A stretch of 38,869 nt of DNA, taken from the NCBI RefSeq assembly GCF_001152565.1, contig NZ_CQAZ01000026.1, positions 25,861 to 64,729 of the forward strand. Direction: 5' to 3'. This document shows, piece by piece, positions 26,646-35,802 of the stretch. The stretch is from Yersinia pekkanenii. Its GTDB lineage: Bacteria > Pseudomonadota > Gammaproteobacteria > Enterobacterales > Enterobacteriaceae. The translations under genes and the position numbers were made by a program. The first letter of the stretch is position 1; every line of letters starts with the position of its first letter. The notes beneath the pieces were generated by a model, which saw nothing but the letters and a program-made list of their open reading frames with translations, did no database searches and had not been told where the DNA came from.

Positions 26646-28706
26646 TTATCCAGAGACCGGCGAAGCCTGATGTTGCACTGGCCTGCCTTTCAGTAATTTT
26701 CGAATCCAGAACCGATTAGGATTAAGTGCTGCCAGCGTCGGGGCCTCTAATGGCAGAGGTTCGCCAAACATTTGTGCTGCCAGAATTTCTGCCACTAATG
26801 GCGCACTGCACAAACCCCGCGACCCTAATGCGCCTACCATAAACAATTCCGGCCACACGGGAGCAACGGCTATTGTTTCACCATGCTGAATTTGGCGCGG
26901 CAGATCCTGATATTGAGCCAGGGTTGCCGCGTAATCCGGTACTGCGCCTACCATTGGCAAATGATCACGAAGAGCGCAACGTACACCACAACGCGCCTGA
27001 TTATCGCTGATATCCACCTGAAGCGGCCAACTGACCTGTGGCAGGCAACGTAACAGACGATCCCGGTTCTCTTGTTGTTCATCAGCCCGAAAATCGGTGG
27101 CAACGTCGCCGCGCTGATAGCTGGCACCGATACAGTGATGTTGATTGGTGGGGTTCACTGGCGTTAGGTAGCCGTCATAGCACAGCACTTGCCGCAACTG
27201 GCTCAGTACCGGGGTGGTGGGAATGTGAGATACCTGACCGCGCACCGCCGACAGCGGCAGATGCCGGGTTTGCTCCCATTCTGATAAGCGATGACCGGTA
27301 GCAAGGATCACCGTGGCATGTTGTTTTTCTGCCCATGGTTGCTGGAGAACGGGCTGCTGGAAACTAAGTTGCCACTGTTCGTCAATACGGTTTAACTGGC
27401 GCAGTTCATGGTGATAGTGGCAGTTCATGCCGTTTTGTTGTGCCAATGCCATCAGTGCGGTAGTGAGGTCTGATGGGCAAAGCCAGCCACCGGCAGGATA
27501 ATGTATACCATCGTGGGCGCAATCCAATCCAGCTAGCGCATTGAGCTGCTCACGGCCCATTGGCTCGGCAAGTTGTGTCGGCCAGCTTATTTGCAGCATC
27601 TTATCAATCTTGCCACGGCTTTTTTCATCAAATGCCAATTGGCTGACACCACACCACTGATGATCAAAACTCATCCCTTGCGCAAGCCATTGGTCATATT
27701 GACGGCGGGCAAAGGTAAAAGCACTGGTGAAAAAGGTTTCCAGTGCATCATTTTTGCCGTTCAGCAGTGGATAAAGCGCGCCTTGGCGGTTACCTGATGC
27801 CCCTTGCGCGGGTTGTGCGTCGGCACAGTAAAGCGTGACCTTAGCCCCACGGCGCAGCAGGGCCAATGCGGTTAATGCACTGACAATTCCTCCTCCGATA
27901 ATAGCGATATCATCGCAGCGGGTGGCGGCCGGCCGGTGATACCAAGGGGCCGATTGTGCCACAATGCTTTGTGGCAAGCTGCCGATCAGCATTTCACGCT
28001 TTTGCCCAAAACCTTTCACTTTAGCCACCTCAAACCCAGCCTGTTGCAAGCCCCGACGGACAAACCCGGCAGCAGTAAAAGTAGCAAAAGTGCCCCCCAG
28101 CCTTGTCATCCGCGCCATGGCATTGAATAGCATGTTGTTCCACATATCGGGGTTTTTGGCAGGTGCAAAGCCATCAAGGAACCAGGCATCCACTTGATTA
28201 TTCAGGCTGCTATCCAACAGTGGCAGCAAGGTGTTTACATCACCAAACCACAAATCCAGGGTAATAGCCCCTTCGGCCAGAAAAATACGGTGGCATCCGG
28301 CCAGGGGCAACGGCCATTGTGCGCGCAGTTGTTCGGCAAAAGAGGCCAGTTCCGGCCAATGAGCATGGGCGGCAGCTAAGTCGGCGATCTGAAGTGGGTA
28401 TTTTTCGAAGCTGATATAATGCAACCGCTGGAGTTTGGTGTTCGGATTCTGTTGTTTAAAATGCGCAAAATCACGCCATAATGTCAGGAAATTCAATCCG
28501 GTACCGAAGCCTGTTTCGGCAAAAATGCAGTTATCTCGCGGGTGTTGAACAAAACGTTCAGGAAAGCCGTTACCCTTCAGAAAAACGTGGTGAGTTTCTT
28601 CCAGCCCATCTTCATTGGAAAAATAGATGTCACCAAACTGTTCCGATACAGGTGTACCCTGTTCATTCCAGCTTAATGTTGCAATTTGGATTGGGGGTTG
28701 GCTCAC
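26646..28706 (-). CDS. mnmC: Bifunctional tRNA mnm5s2U methyltransferase / FAD oxidoreductase MnmC
   Basis: Last two steps in making 5-methylaminomethyl-2-thiouridine at tRNA position 34. The N-terminal methyltransferase domain (~1-245) shows '[19 protein letters not shown]' and '[17 protein letters not shown]'. The C-terminal oxidase begins near residue 268 with the FAD motif '[18 protein letters not shown]' and ends with '[17 protein letters not shown]'. I chose GTG at 28706, which begins (V)SQPPIQ, aligning with recalled Yersinia MNQRPIQ; a TTG at 28727 would add seven residues. 686 aa. Divergent from fabB as in E. coli. Confidence 0.95.
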   Translation of the reverse strand: MSQPPIQIATLSWNEQGTPVSEQFGDIYFSNEDGLEETHHVFLKGNGFPERFVQHPRDNCIFAETGFGTGLNFLTLWRDFAHFKQQNPNTKLQRLHYISFEKYPLQIADLAAAHAHWPELASFAEQLRAQWPLPLAGCHRIFLAEGAITLDLWFGDVNTLLPLLDSSLNNQVDAWFLDGFAPAKNPDMWNNMLFNAMARMTRLGGTFATFTAAGFVRRGLQQAGFEVAKVKGFGQKREMLIGSLPQSIVAQSAPWYHRPAATRCDDIAIIGGGIVSALTALALLRRGAKVTLYCADAQPAQGASGNRQGALYPLLNGKNDALETFFTSAFTFARRQYDQWLAQGMSFDHQWCGVSQLAFDEKSRGKIDKMLQISWPTQLAEPMGREQLNALAGLDCAHDGIHYPAGGWLCPSDLTTALMALAQQNGMNCHYHHELRQLNRIDEQWQLSFQQPVLQQPWAEKQHATVILATGHRLSEWEQTRHLPLSAVRGQVSHIPTTPVLSQLRQVLCYDGYLTPVNPTNQHHCIGASYQRGDVATDFRADEQQENRDRLLRCLPQVSWPLQVDISDNQARCGVRCALRDHLPMVGAVPDYAATLAQYQDLPRQIQHGETIAVAPVWPELFMVGALGSRGLCSAPLVAEILAAQMFGEPLPLEAPTLAALNPNRFWIRKLLKGRPVQHQASPVSG

Positions 28707-28792
28707 GTTTAAAGACTCGTATCTCAAGGGGTAGGGCGATTCTAACTATGTGACCGGCCGCGTGCAAATCGTAAAATTTTCTGGATATATTA

Positions 28793-28809
28793 CGCTGATC
28801 GGACTTGTT
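28793..28809. promoter_or_regulatory. FadR activator site of fabB
   Basis: CGCTGATCGGACTTGTT fits the FadR consensus AGCTGGTCCGACNTGTT at all but three fixed positions. FadR activates fabB in E. coli. Confidence 0.7.
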
Positions 28810-28810
28810 C

Positions 28811-28828
28811 GGCGTACAACTGTACGCT
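28811..28828. promoter_or_regulatory. FabR operator of fabB
   Basis: GGCGTACAACTGTACGCT matches the E. coli FabR site AGCGTACA-N2-TGTACGCT apart from the first base; FabR represses fabB when unsaturated acyl groups are plentiful. It lies one base from the FadR-like site. Confidence 0.82.
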
Positions 28829-28877
28829 AAAGTGCGTTGCAAAATCCCGAATGTAAAATTAGTGGAAGAGGTATTGA

Positions 28878-30101
28878 ATGAAGCGTGCAGTAATTACTGG
28901 CTTGGGTATCGTCTCCAGCATTGGTAACAACAAGGATGAAGTTCTGGCATCTTTGCGGGAAGGCCGCTCAGGCATTACTTTCTCTCAGGAATTTAAAGAC
29001 GCAGGCATGCGCAGCCATGTATGGGGCGATGTTAAGCTCGCCGCCGAGCCTAAAGAGCTTATTGACCGTAAAGTATTGCGCTTTATGAGCGACGCCTCAA
29101 TTTATGCTTACCTTGCGATGCAAGAAGCCATTGCAGACTCAGGTCTTCCTGATGAGCAAGTATCTAATTTCCGTAGTGGGTTGGTCGTGGGTTCCGGTGG
29201 TGGTTCACCTCGTAACCAGGTTGCCGGTTCTGATGCAATGCGTACCCCACGCGGCCTGAAAGGCGTGGGTCCTTATATGGTGACTAAAGCCATGGCATCG
29301 GGTGTGTCTGCCTGCCTGGCCACGCCATTTAAAATCAAAGGCGTGAACTACTCTATTAGTTCCGCTTGTGCGACATCCGCACACTGTATTGGTCATGCTT
29401 TGGAGTTAATCCAACTGGGCAAGCAGGATGTAGTGTTTGCGGGTGGTGGTGAAGAACTGTGCTGGGAAATGGCCTGCGAGTTCGATGCCATGGGCGCGTT
29501 GTCGACCAAATACAATGAAACTCCGGCTAAAGCTTCCCGTACTTATGATCAAGACCGTGATGGTTTCGTCATTGCAGGTGGCGGCGGTATGGTGGTGGTA
29601 GAAGAGCTTGAGCATGCTCTGGCGCGTGGCGCACATATCTATGCTGAGATTGTTGGCTACGGCGCAACCTCTGATGGTGCTGACATGGTTGCCCCATCAG
29701 GTGAAGGTGCTGTTCGTTGCATGCAGATGGCAATGGCAGGTGTTGATACACCAATTGACTACATGAACGTACATGGCACTTCTACACCGGTTGGTGATGT
29801 GAAAGAGCTGGGCGCGATCCGTGAAGTCTTTGGCGATAACACGCCGGCTATTTCCTCAACCAAAGCCATGACCGGCCACTCTCTGGGGGCGGCAGGTGTG
29901 CATGAAGCTATCTTTAGCTTGTTGATGGTTGAGCACGGTTTTATTGCACCAAGCATCAATATTGAAAAGTTGGATGAACAGGCCGCAGGGATGAACATCA
30001 TCACTGAGCCAACGGCGCGCGAACTGACCACGGTAATGTCTAACAGCTTCGGTTTTGGTGGCACCAACGCCACACTGGTCATGCGTAAGTACCAGAAATA
30101 A
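28878..30101 (+). CDS. fabB: 3-oxoacyl-[acyl-carrier-protein] synthase I FabB
   Basis: Condensing enzyme needed for unsaturated fatty acid synthesis. Catalytic triad: Cys in '[10 protein letters not shown]' (C164), His in '[11 protein letters not shown]' and His in '[13 protein letters not shown]'. 407 aa, one residue more than E. coli. AGAGG precedes ATG 28878. FadR-like and FabR-like sites lie 50-85 bp upstream and a strong terminator follows. Confidence 0.98.
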   Translation: MKRAVITGLGIVSSIGNNKDEVLASLREGRSGITFSQEFKDAGMRSHVWGDVKLAAEPKELIDRKVLRFMSDASIYAYLAMQEAIADSGLPDEQVSNFRSGLVVGSGGGSPRNQVAGSDAMRTPRGLKGVGPYMVTKAMASGVSACLATPFKIKGVNYSISSACATSAHCIGHALELIQLGKQDVVFAGGGEELCWEMACEFDAMGALSTKYNETPAKASRTYDQDRDGFVIAGGGGMVVVEELEHALARGAHIYAEIVGYGATSDGADMVAPSGEGAVRCMQMAMAGVDTPIDYMNVHGTSTPVGDVKELGAIREVFGDNTPAISSTKAMTGHSLGAAGVHEAIFSLLMVEHGFIAPSINIEKLDEQAAGMNIITEPTARELTTVMSNSFGFGGTNATLVMRKYQK

Positions 30102-30142
30102 GGTCAACCGCAGATATTTCTGCTAATTGATACTGAGTCATT

Positions 30143-30172
30143 AAGGCCCGCGAGAGATTGCGGGCCTTTTTT
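30143..30172 (+). terminator. Intrinsic terminator of fabB
   Basis: AAGGCCCGC (30143-30151) and GCGGGCCTT (30160-30168) make a perfect 9-bp stem, followed by T to 30172. Confidence 0.92.
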
Positions 30173-30509
30173 CGCTATAAAATAAACGCTATTAATGGAA
30201 AGTAGTGTAACCCTCCGACAATCGGAATTTTTTATTAATTCTCTCTTTTTGTATAAAATAACGGGCTTTGATCACTTGTTATTCATAAAAATATCTTATA
30301 CTCAAGAATATAAATAGATAACACTATAGAAAGTAGGTGATTGAGTATTAATGTAAATCGCATCTATTTTAATGTTTATTTATTCTTTTAAAGTCAAATT
30401 TTTGCTTAAAAAGTCTTGCCTGTCCAAAAACGTTAATTCACAATGTTAGAATAATAATTAAACAAACTTATTTTTGTCTTTTCATTTACTAACACAGCAG
30501 GGTAGTTCA
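30173..30509. other. AT-rich region upstream of the diguanylate cyclase
   Basis: About 340 bp, strikingly AT-rich, with runs such as TATAAAAT and AATATAAATAG and no open gene. It resembles an H-NS-binding, curved promoter region. The promoter of the next gene is presumably here, but there are too many TATAAT-like matches to choose one. Confidence 0.5.
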
Positions 30510-31517
30510 ATGAGCCATAATCAAAGTGATCAGAAGGTTAAGATTGCCGATTTAAGTGAGCGCGTTGTTCATGAAATTCTCGAAGTGATAAGTGATGGTA
30601 TTTGGGATTGGAACGCAAACAATGGATTTGTTTACCGTAATGCCGGTTGGTATGAAATGTTGGGATATCCCGCCCATACTTTTGAAAATACAGTACATAC
30701 GTGGGAGAAAATTATTCATCCGGATGATTTTGAAAGAGTTATGTTTCAGTTCGATGCCTATATCAATCATCAGGCCGAAAGATACCAAATTGAATATCGT
30801 TGCCGAACCTATGATGGTAGCTATATCTGGATTGAGGATCGTGGCAAGGTGATTGAACGTAATAGCGATGGCTCGGTATCGAGGATGATAGGTGCTCATC
30901 GGAATATCCATGACAGAAAACATCGCCTTGAAAAGTTGGAGCTAAAGAATAAATCGCTGGAAGCACTAGTTGAAGAACGAACCGCTGAATTGCGTGAAAC
31001 CAATATCCGGTTACAGCAGCAGTTAGATATCAAAAAAAATCTTTCTGAAACAGATGTATTAACCTCTGTGGCTAACCGTTATTTGTTGGAAAAAGTATTG
31101 AAGCACGAATGTAGCCGTGCTAAACGATTTTTCCAGCCGCTGTCATTGCTCTCGCTGGATTTAGATAATTTCAAATCTATTAATGATGAGTATGGTCATT
31201 TCGTCGGGGACTTAACCTTAACGCATATTGTTGATGTGATTAGGCATAATATTAGAGAAATTGACATTTTAGGCCGTTGGGGGGGCGATGAATTTATGAT
31301 TGTGTTACCTAATACGCAATTAAATGAGGCTAAAAACATCGCCGAGAAAATCAGACAACTCATTGAGATAATGCCGATGGATGGCAATATTAACGTAACA
31401 ATGAGTTTCGGCGTGGTCGAGTTGGAACAAAATGAAGCGCAGGATCAATTATTACTTCGTGCCGATAGGATGCTTTATAGCGCAAAAGCCGCCGGTAAGA
31501 ATTTCATTAGCGGCTGA
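30510..31517 (+). CDS. PAS-GGDEF diguanylate cyclase
   Basis: Predicted cytoplasmic enzyme that makes cyclic di-GMP from two GTP. A PAS3-type sensor (~residues 20-135; 'DGIWDWNANNGFVYRNAGWYEMLGY' split over its core, then 'IHPDDFERV' and 'HRNIHDRK') is followed by a coiled coil (~138-180) and a GGDEF domain. The active site 'RWGGDEF' (GGDEF 258-262) is intact, and an RxxD inhibitory site, 'REID' (249-252), lies exactly five residues before it. 'LDLDNFKSINDEYGH' binds metal and nucleotide. No EAL domain and no membrane span. I chose ATG at 30510; a TTG at 30474 would add 12 residues. 335 aa. Confidence 0.92.
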   Translation: MSHNQSDQKVKIADLSERVVHEILEVISDGIWDWNANNGFVYRNAGWYEMLGYPAHTFENTVHTWEKIIHPDDFERVMFQFDAYINHQAERYQIEYRCRTYDGSYIWIEDRGKVIERNSDGSVSRMIGAHRNIHDRKHRLEKLELKNKSLEALVEERTAELRETNIRLQQQLDIKKNLSETDVLTSVANRYLLEKVLKHECSRAKRFFQPLSLLSLDLDNFKSINDEYGHFVGDLTLTHIVDVIRHNIREIDILGRWGGDEFMIVLPNTQLNEAKNIAEKIRQLIEIMPMDGNINVTMSFGVVELEQNEAQDQLLLRADRMLYSAKAAGKNFISG

Positions 31518-31614
31518 TATCCCTCGCCGATGACGCGATAATGGCGGCTCATCCATGGACCTCGCCTCTGCGAGACAGTGACTTGCTGTCTACCTGCGGT
31601 TCCAATGACGTTGA

Positions 31615-32313
31615 CTATTGGTGGAGCGCGTATTCAGCGGCGGCTCTGGCATGTATTGCCGTGGTGTCAAACACCGGTACCCCGGCATCTTGCGCGTTAA
31701 CCAGTAAAGTAATCTCGGTGCAACCAAAGATAATCCCTTGCACGCCTTGATCCTCCAATTTGCTAATAACACGGCGATATTCTTGGCGGGAGGGTTCACT
31801 GATAATCCCCAGGCAGAGTTCCTTATAAATAATCCGGTTAATGATTTCACGGTCAGTGCTGTCTGGGGCAATCACCTCAATATCATGCTTTTCAGTTAAG
31901 CGACCACGATAAAAATCTTGCTCCATGGTATAGCGAGTGCCTAATAAACCAATTTTACTGATCCCTTGTTGCTTAATTTGTGCAGCAGTTGCATCGGCTA
32001 TATGCAATAAAGGTAATCCACTGGCGGCTTCAATATCATCTGCCACTTTGTGCATGGTATTAGTACAGATCACAATGACATCAGCCCCTGCGCGTTTTAA
32101 TGAAACGGCGGCGTTAGACAGTATCTGTGCGGCCGTTTGCCAGTCACCTGTAGCCTGAAGTTGTTCTATTTCATGAAAATCTACGCTATAGAGAATGATT
32201 TTTGCGCTATGCAATCCGCCTAGTTGTTCCTTAACCTGCTGGTTGATCATCCGATAATAGGGAATGGTAGATTCCCAACTCATACCACCAATAAGGCCCA
32301 AAATTTTCATCAT
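31615..32313 (-). CDS. Aspartate/glutamate racemase family protein (YgeA-like)
   Basis: Cofactor-independent amino-acid racemase fold, most like E. coli YgeA. 'MKILGLIGGMSWEST' starts the first half, the first catalytic loop is 'ICTNTMHKV' and the second is 'IIFGCTEI'. In this subclass the first catalytic residue is Thr rather than Cys (the TNT of the loop), while the Cys of GCTE remains, so activity may be broad or weak. 232 aa. It follows the porin gene on the same strand after 170 bp with a hairpin between, so it is probably a separate unit. Confidence 0.88.
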   Translation of the reverse strand: MMKILGLIGGMSWESTIPYYRMINQQVKEQLGGLHSAKIILYSVDFHEIEQLQATGDWQTAAQILSNAAVSLKRAGADVIVICTNTMHKVADDIEAASGLPLLHIADATAAQIKQQGISKIGLLGTRYTMEQDFYRGRLTEKHDIEVIAPDSTDREIINRIIYKELCLGIISEPSRQEYRRVISKLEDQGVQGIIFGCTEITLLVNAQDAGVPVFDTTAIHARAAAEYALHQ

Positions 32314-32440
32314 TATTATTCTCGTTAATTGTCAGTGGCAGACCAAAAGTATTCATTTACGCGAATATCAAGATAGCAGGTGGGTATAGCGTAAGACAAT
32401 ATGGACTTAGGGGGATGGGATAAAATGCAGCACCGTCTCA

Positions 32441-32465
32441 GGAATAACCGCCGTAGCGGTTATCC
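32441..32465 (-). terminator. Hairpin after the porin gene
   Basis: GGAATAACCGC (32441-32451) pairs with GCGGTTATCC (32456-32465) with one bulge, loop CGTA, in the first 45 bp after the porin stop. It lacks a T run on the minus strand, so it may end transcription with Rho or only stabilise the mRNA. Confidence 0.5.
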
Positions 32466-32483
32466 TAAACTGACATTATTAGA

Positions 32484-33878
32484 CTAGAACCAGGCTTCCC
32501 ACATTGCTCCTACGTTAAAGGAGTCAAGCCGGGTATCTACCGTGTCGGTAGTGGTGGCGGTATGTTTGTTATCGACTTCGCCGCCAGTGACGTAGAAGCG
32601 CAACATCGGTCTAAAATCAGCCCCCATATCGATAGAGATATTCTGGGAAAGTGTCAGCTTCCAGCCTTTATTATCGCCGCCAGTATCATAATCTACGCGT
32701 TGATAACCCGCTTCAAGCCAGGTTGAATGAACATCGTTCCAAAAATGCATTGGGCGAATAATTACACCATAGTTGCGGCGATTGTCCTCATTATGGTGGC
32801 TTCTGTCGTAATCATGGAACGCCGCGAGATAGGCCACTGACGTTTGCTGAGTGAACTTATACGTTCCCTCAAGGCTGGTATAAACCGTGCGAAGATCGTC
32901 GGTTTTGTTATAAACGCTGTTATCTGAGTTATCCGAATAGCGCGTGACCCATTTATTTTCGCTATTTTCACCGGTATGGCTAAGCACCACTGCAGTTTGC
33001 CAGGCTGTCAGCTTCTCCTCGCTTTCAATCGCTTTAGAGTCAAAACCATAGTTGGTATAGAGCTCAAAATCGATCGGTCCCAACTTCACGCCATGTATTT
33101 TTGATGTTAGAGCGTAGTGGCCGTTATCACCGGTTCCCGAGCCTCCGGTACAGGTAATGCGCGACGGGTTGGACTGGTCTGCGACGACTTGTGGGCTACA
33201 GGATTGTACTGAACCGACGGCGGCAGTATCGAGCTGAACACCTCCGAGATCCAGGTTTTTTACCCCGGCACCTTGTCCATCATGGGTCATCCAGAAATAG
33301 TCGTTAATGCCCTGTTGCGGGCGCTGATGGAAATCACGACCCGCCCATAAATAGGCATTAGGTTGAGATTCAAACAGATTAGTGACACCGGCGTAGGCTT
33401 TTTTCAGGTTAACTTCATCACCCCAGTGGTCAAGCATAACCACCACATCCCATATTGCGCCGTTGTTGCCTTTAAATGCCTTGGAAAACTGAAACTCCCC
33501 GCCATTGCCCTCATTTCCCAGACGACCTATTGCTGAAGAACCATTATACGAGCCATCGACCCCCACATATTTTTGGTCGCCCGCCTGGAATTGTGCACCA
33601 TAACGCGCGTAGGCATTGAATTTTAGGCCGTAAGGAATAGCCATCTCCGGGCTTGGCGGGACGGCGGCTTTCTCAACCACATCTACGTTTGGTTTTTGCA
33701 GGGTTGCCGCTTCTATTTTTTCTTTACGTTCTGCCAGTGCTTTTTCCACTGCGTCCGCGACGATTTTATTGAGTTGTTCAGTGGTAATGGTGGTAACTGT
33801 TTCTTGTGCCAGTACAGAAATAGGGCAAAGCGCGGCGATAACCGCCATTGCTAATGGAAGTTGTTTAATTATTTTCAT
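32484..33878 (-). CDS. LamB-type carbohydrate porin with N-terminal coiled-coil tether (BglH/ScrY-like)
   Basis: Outer-membrane sugar channel. Signal peptide at residues 1-24 (ends SVLA-). Residues ~30-75 form a heptad-like, charged segment ('TTEQLNKIVADAVEKALAERKEKIEAA' in two stretches), as in ScrY and BglH but not LamB. The barrel starts with 'GLKFNAYARYGAQFQ' and has LamB features 'RLGNEGNGGEFQFSKAF', 'NAYLWAGRDFHQRPQQGINDYFW' (consecutive blocks) and a terminal 'EAWF' Phe. 464 aa. Position after a beta-glucoside-type PTS and GH1 gene suggests uptake of aryl- or oligo-beta-glucosides; an AT-rich 195-bp gap before it could hold its own promoter. Confidence 0.9.
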   Translation of the reverse strand: MKIIKQLPLAMAVIAALCPISVLAQETVTTITTEQLNKIVADAVEKALAERKEKIEAATLQKPNVDVVEKAAVPPSPEMAIPYGLKFNAYARYGAQFQAGDQKYVGVDGSYNGSSAIGRLGNEGNGGEFQFSKAFKGNNGAIWDVVVMLDHWGDEVNLKKAYAGVTNLFESQPNAYLWAGRDFHQRPQQGINDYFWMTHDGQGAGVKNLDLGGVQLDTAAVGSVQSCSPQVVADQSNPSRITCTGGSGTGDNGHYALTSKIHGVKLGPIDFELYTNYGFDSKAIESEEKLTAWQTAVVLSHTGENSENKWVTRYSDNSDNSVYNKTDDLRTVYTSLEGTYKFTQQTSVAYLAAFHDYDRSHHNEDNRRNYGVIIRPMHFWNDVHSTWLEAGYQRVDYDTGGDNKGWKLTLSQNISIDMGADFRPMLRFYVTGGEVDNKHTATTTDTVDTRLDSFNVGAMWEAWF

Positions 33879-34073
33879 CGCTATCTCAATTTTATAAGTA
33901 AATAATTTATTATTTAGACAATAGCTATCCCGTCCGGATTTGACAGGATAATAATGCCATCACCAAAGTAAGTTTATTTTTATAATATAATTTCAATAAG
34001 GTTTGTTTAAGTTTTAAGCGTGATGATGTCTCCGTTTAAAGTGGATAATATTATTTTATTTATTTCTATAATA

Positions 34074-34379
34074 TTAACGCTGATAAAGATGAATAATTTC
34101 TTCTGATAATTCACGTGCCAGTAAAGATGTCATTAAATGATCTTGAGCGTGCACCATAATTAATGTCATCGGTTGCCTGGCTTCACCGGCATCCTGTTCA
34201 ATCAGCTTGGTTTGTATATGGTGTGCCTGACGGGCAAACTCGTCAGCTTCCAGCAACAAACTTTTGGCTCTATCAATGTCGCCTTTTCGTGCAGCCTGCA
34301 GTGCTTCAAAACAAAGGCTACGCGATTGCCCGGCATTGACAATAATTTCCATTACCGCTTCTTCTAATTCAATCATCAT
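34074..34379 (-). CDS. PTS IIA component, lactose/cellobiose (Lac) family
   Basis: Phosphocarrier between HPr and IIB. All-helical IIA-Lac fold; the phosphorylated His is H77 in 'MVHAQDHLMTS', identical in pattern to E. coli ChbA. 101 aa. AGGAACGG precedes the tandem ATG start. Lies 11 bp after the GH1 gene in the operon. Confidence 0.94.
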   Translation of the reverse strand: MMIELEEAVMEIIVNAGQSRSLCFEALQAARKGDIDRAKSLLLEADEFARQAHHIQTKLIEQDAGEARQPMTLIMVHAQDHLMTSLLARELSEEIIHLYQR

Positions 34380-34390
34380 CCGTTCCTGGG

Positions 34391-35776
34391 TTAATCAAAA
34401 CCATTATTCGCGGAGGTTGTGGCAAACCATTCTCCACTTTTTTTAACTGTCCGTTTCTGGTTGGATAAATCTAACTGGACAAAACCATAGCGGTTTTTAT
34501 AGCCATTGCACCATGACCAGTTATCAATAAATGTCCACATATGGTAGCCAAGACAATTGCAACCCTCGCTAATACCTTTATGTAGCCATTTAAGATGGTC
34601 GGAAACAAAATCTATCCGATATTGATCATTGATTTTACCGTCTTGTATAAATCGCTCTTCATTTTCCACTCCCATACCATTTTCGGAAATAAAGCAGCGT
34701 GGGTTACCATAATTAAGTCGTAAATTGGTCAGGATATCGTAAATCCCAGACTCATAAATTTCCCAGCCGCGATAAGGGTTCATTTTTCGCCCCGGCATTT
34801 CATAGGCGTCAAATAACCATTCGGGCATAAAAGGTGCTTCGGGGTTTACCGCACTGTCACGGCATTTTACCCGTCGTGGCTGATAGTAATTGATCCCCAG
34901 AAGATCGATCTTCCCCTCGGCAATTAATACCTTGTCCCCTTGCTGACGTATTGGCATTTGGTCGTAATCGCACAGCAAATCAATCAACTCTTGCGGATAC
35001 TCACCGCGCAACGCCGGATCGAGGAAGCTGCGGTTAAACAACAGATCTGCATATTCAGCCGCTTGCAGGTCGGCTGGATTTTGTGAACGCGGGTATGAAG
35101 GTGTCAGGTTAAGTACGATACCTATTTCCCCTTCATACTGTCCCGCGCGATAAGATTTGACGGCGGTCGCATGTGCCAGCACCGTGTGGTATGCCACGGT
35201 TGCCGCTCGTCTGAAATCCACTACATTGGGATAGTGGAAGTCATACAGATAGCCACCTTCTACAGGGACGATCGGTTCATTAAATGTAAACCAGTGTTTA
35301 ACCCGGTCACCGAACAGTTCAAAGCACACTTCGGCGTAACGCTGCCAGGCATCAATAACTTCACGATTTTCCCAGCCGCCTATCTCCTGCATCGCCATCG
35401 GCATATCAAAGTGGAACAGGGTAATGAATGGCGTAATGCCTTGGGCCAGCAGTTCGTCGATGACATTGTTATAAAAAGCGACCGCTTCGGGGTTGATTTC
35501 GCCGACCCCGTTTGGGATCAGTCGCGCCCAACTCAGTGAAGTACGAAAGCTGTTGTGATTGAGCTGCTTGAGCAACGCAATGTCCTGCCGCCAGTTGTGA
35601 TAGAACGTCGATGTTTCATCCGGGCCAATCTGCTGATGAAAGCGCGATGGCTGGCTGGCGTACCAGGTGTCCCAGGTTGTAGGACTTTTGCCATGGAGTA
35701 GGCTTTCCCCTTCGGTTTGCAGCGCTGAACTGGCACTGCCCCACCAGAAGTGATTGGGAAATATGTATTTCTTCAT
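34391..35776 (-). CDS. GH1 glycosidase, probable 6-phospho-beta-glucosidase
   Basis: Cytoplasmic hydrolase that should cut the phosphorylated beta-glucoside brought in by the adjacent PTS. GH1 hallmarks: 'FPNHFWWGSASSALQTEG' at the start, acid/base E167 in 'FTFNEP', nucleophile E365 in 'ISENGMG', and 'HMWTFIDNWSW' near 412-422. The phosphate pocket reads S421-W-C-N-G-Y-K427-N428-R-Y430: Ser and Tyr fit the usual S-x6-K-x-Y pattern, but the Lys is one place early and Asn takes its position. I chose ATG at 35776 with AGAGG upstream over GTG at 35800; 461 aa. Confidence 0.92.
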   Translation of the reverse strand: MKKYIFPNHFWWGSASSALQTEGESLLHGKSPTTWDTWYASQPSRFHQQIGPDETSTFYHNWRQDIALLKQLNHNSFRTSLSWARLIPNGVGEINPEAVAFYNNVIDELLAQGITPFITLFHFDMPMAMQEIGGWENREVIDAWQRYAEVCFELFGDRVKHWFTFNEPIVPVEGGYLYDFHYPNVVDFRRAATVAYHTVLAHATAVKSYRAGQYEGEIGIVLNLTPSYPRSQNPADLQAAEYADLLFNRSFLDPALRGEYPQELIDLLCDYDQMPIRQQGDKVLIAEGKIDLLGINYYQPRRVKCRDSAVNPEAPFMPEWLFDAYEMPGRKMNPYRGWEIYESGIYDILTNLRLNYGNPRCFISENGMGVENEERFIQDGKINDQYRIDFVSDHLKWLHKGISEGCNCLGYHMWTFIDNWSWCNGYKNRYGFVQLDLSNQKRTVKKSGEWFATTSANNGFD

Positions 35777-35802
35777 GACTCTTGCCTCTTTGTTAGTCAC
35801 TA

